Shown here: in pieces, positions 63,926-64,000 of the stretch
Layout of the letters: every line of letters begins with the position of its first letter
Position numbering within the stretch: the stretch's first letter is position 1
Assembly: GCA_965228125.1 (NCBI GenBank)
Contig: OZ245791.1
Coordinates: forward strand, 1,488,001-1,552,000
Direction: 5' to 3'
Source: GWF2-38-69 sp965228125
GTDB taxonomy: Bacteria > Verrucomicrobiota > Lentisphaeria > Victivallales > GWF2-38-69
Length of the DNA: 64,000 nt
The notes under the pieces: generated by a model
Database searches by the model: none
What the model saw: only the letters and a program-made list of their open reading frames with translations
Told to the model about the DNA's origin: nothing
Position numbers and translations under genes: made by a program

Positions 63926-64000
63926 TCACTTAGGGATGAAAGCCGAAACTTTGTAAGTATTGTTTTCTCTGATAATATACATCTCGAAGATAATGTCTTC
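63926..64000 (-). CDS. Partial C-terminal open frame at the right edge
   Basis: An open frame of 24 codons ends at 63926 with TGA (…YKVSAFIPK). It continues past the right edge. The extent is too short for identification; it is included as a probable truncated gene. Confidence 0.4.
   Translation of the reverse strand, partial: EDIIFEMYIIRENNTYKVSAFIPK

Noticed and set aside
1..64000. CRISPR arrays, insertion sequences, long tandem repeats
   Set aside because: No spaced direct repeats of 25-40 bases, no transposase frame, and no terminal inverted repeats were found on reading.

Overview
The window is AT-rich, gene-dense chromosomal DNA from a Gram-negative bacterium. Evidence for an outer membrane includes a heptosyltransferase-type GT9 enzyme, two ArnA-like lipid A modification enzymes, an HlyD-type lipoprotein with an ABC exporter, and an exported MliC-like lysozyme inhibitor. 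The phylum cannot be fixed from the sequence. A PVC-type bacterium (Lentisphaerae, Verrucomicrobia or Chlamydiae relatives) is a reasonable guess, because TrpR heads the trp operon, an EF-G paralogue is present, and cell-wall enzymes are fused. No insertion sequence, prophage, integrase or CRISPR array was seen, and no stretch over 300 bases lacks a gene.

Layout. 1-7.9 kb: a truncated glycerol dehydrogenase, a SNF2 helicase, an MliC-like protein followed by murC, a DMT transporter and prmA. 7.9-13.3 kb: an ATP-grasp ligase facing two paralogous proteins that carry archaeo-eukaryotic primase (AEP)-like motifs, with a 61-residue zinc-ribbon protein between them, then a GDSL hydrolase. This is the least familiar part of the window. 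13.4-20 kb: a CBS protein, an EF-G paralogue, an esterase and an HlyD/ABC exporter operon. 20-26.5 kb: yebC, ruvC, two YeeE/YedE-type half proteins, yraN, glmM, a GlmU-C-like protein and mnmE. 26.6-34.9 kb: a CNNM/CorC-type protein, an amino acid permease with a possibly structured leader, and a minus-strand operon (apt, phosphoesterase, GT9, exported protein, ABC ATPase, unknown protein).

35-45.3 kb: RNase P RNA, hisI, a murB-ddl fusion, nth, then trpR-trpE-G-D-C-F-B-A. A TrpR-type operator lies over the promoter -10 element of trpR. 45.4-54 kb: mscL with a zinc ribbon, clpB, a second amino acid permease, a PHP histidinol phosphatase and ppdK. 54-64 kb: trmL, a PPC/DUF296 protein, ppk2, arnA split into two genes, tRNA-Arg(CCG), a FabK/nitronate monooxygenase-type enzyme, tRNA-Leu(CAA), a GH3 glycosidase and three tandem small heat-shock proteins, one with a signal peptide.

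The genes serve mainly peptidoglycan and envelope assembly (murC, murB-ddl, glmM, GT9, arnA halves), tryptophan synthesis under its own repressor, translation and RNA maturation (EF-G, prmA, mnmE, trmL, rnpB, tRNAs), DNA repair (ruvC, nth, SNF2) and proteostasis (clpB, sHSPs). The clpB and sHSP leaders each hold an inverted repeat with TTATGG/CCATAA arms just upstream of the ribosome binding site, which suggests a shared heat-shock control element.
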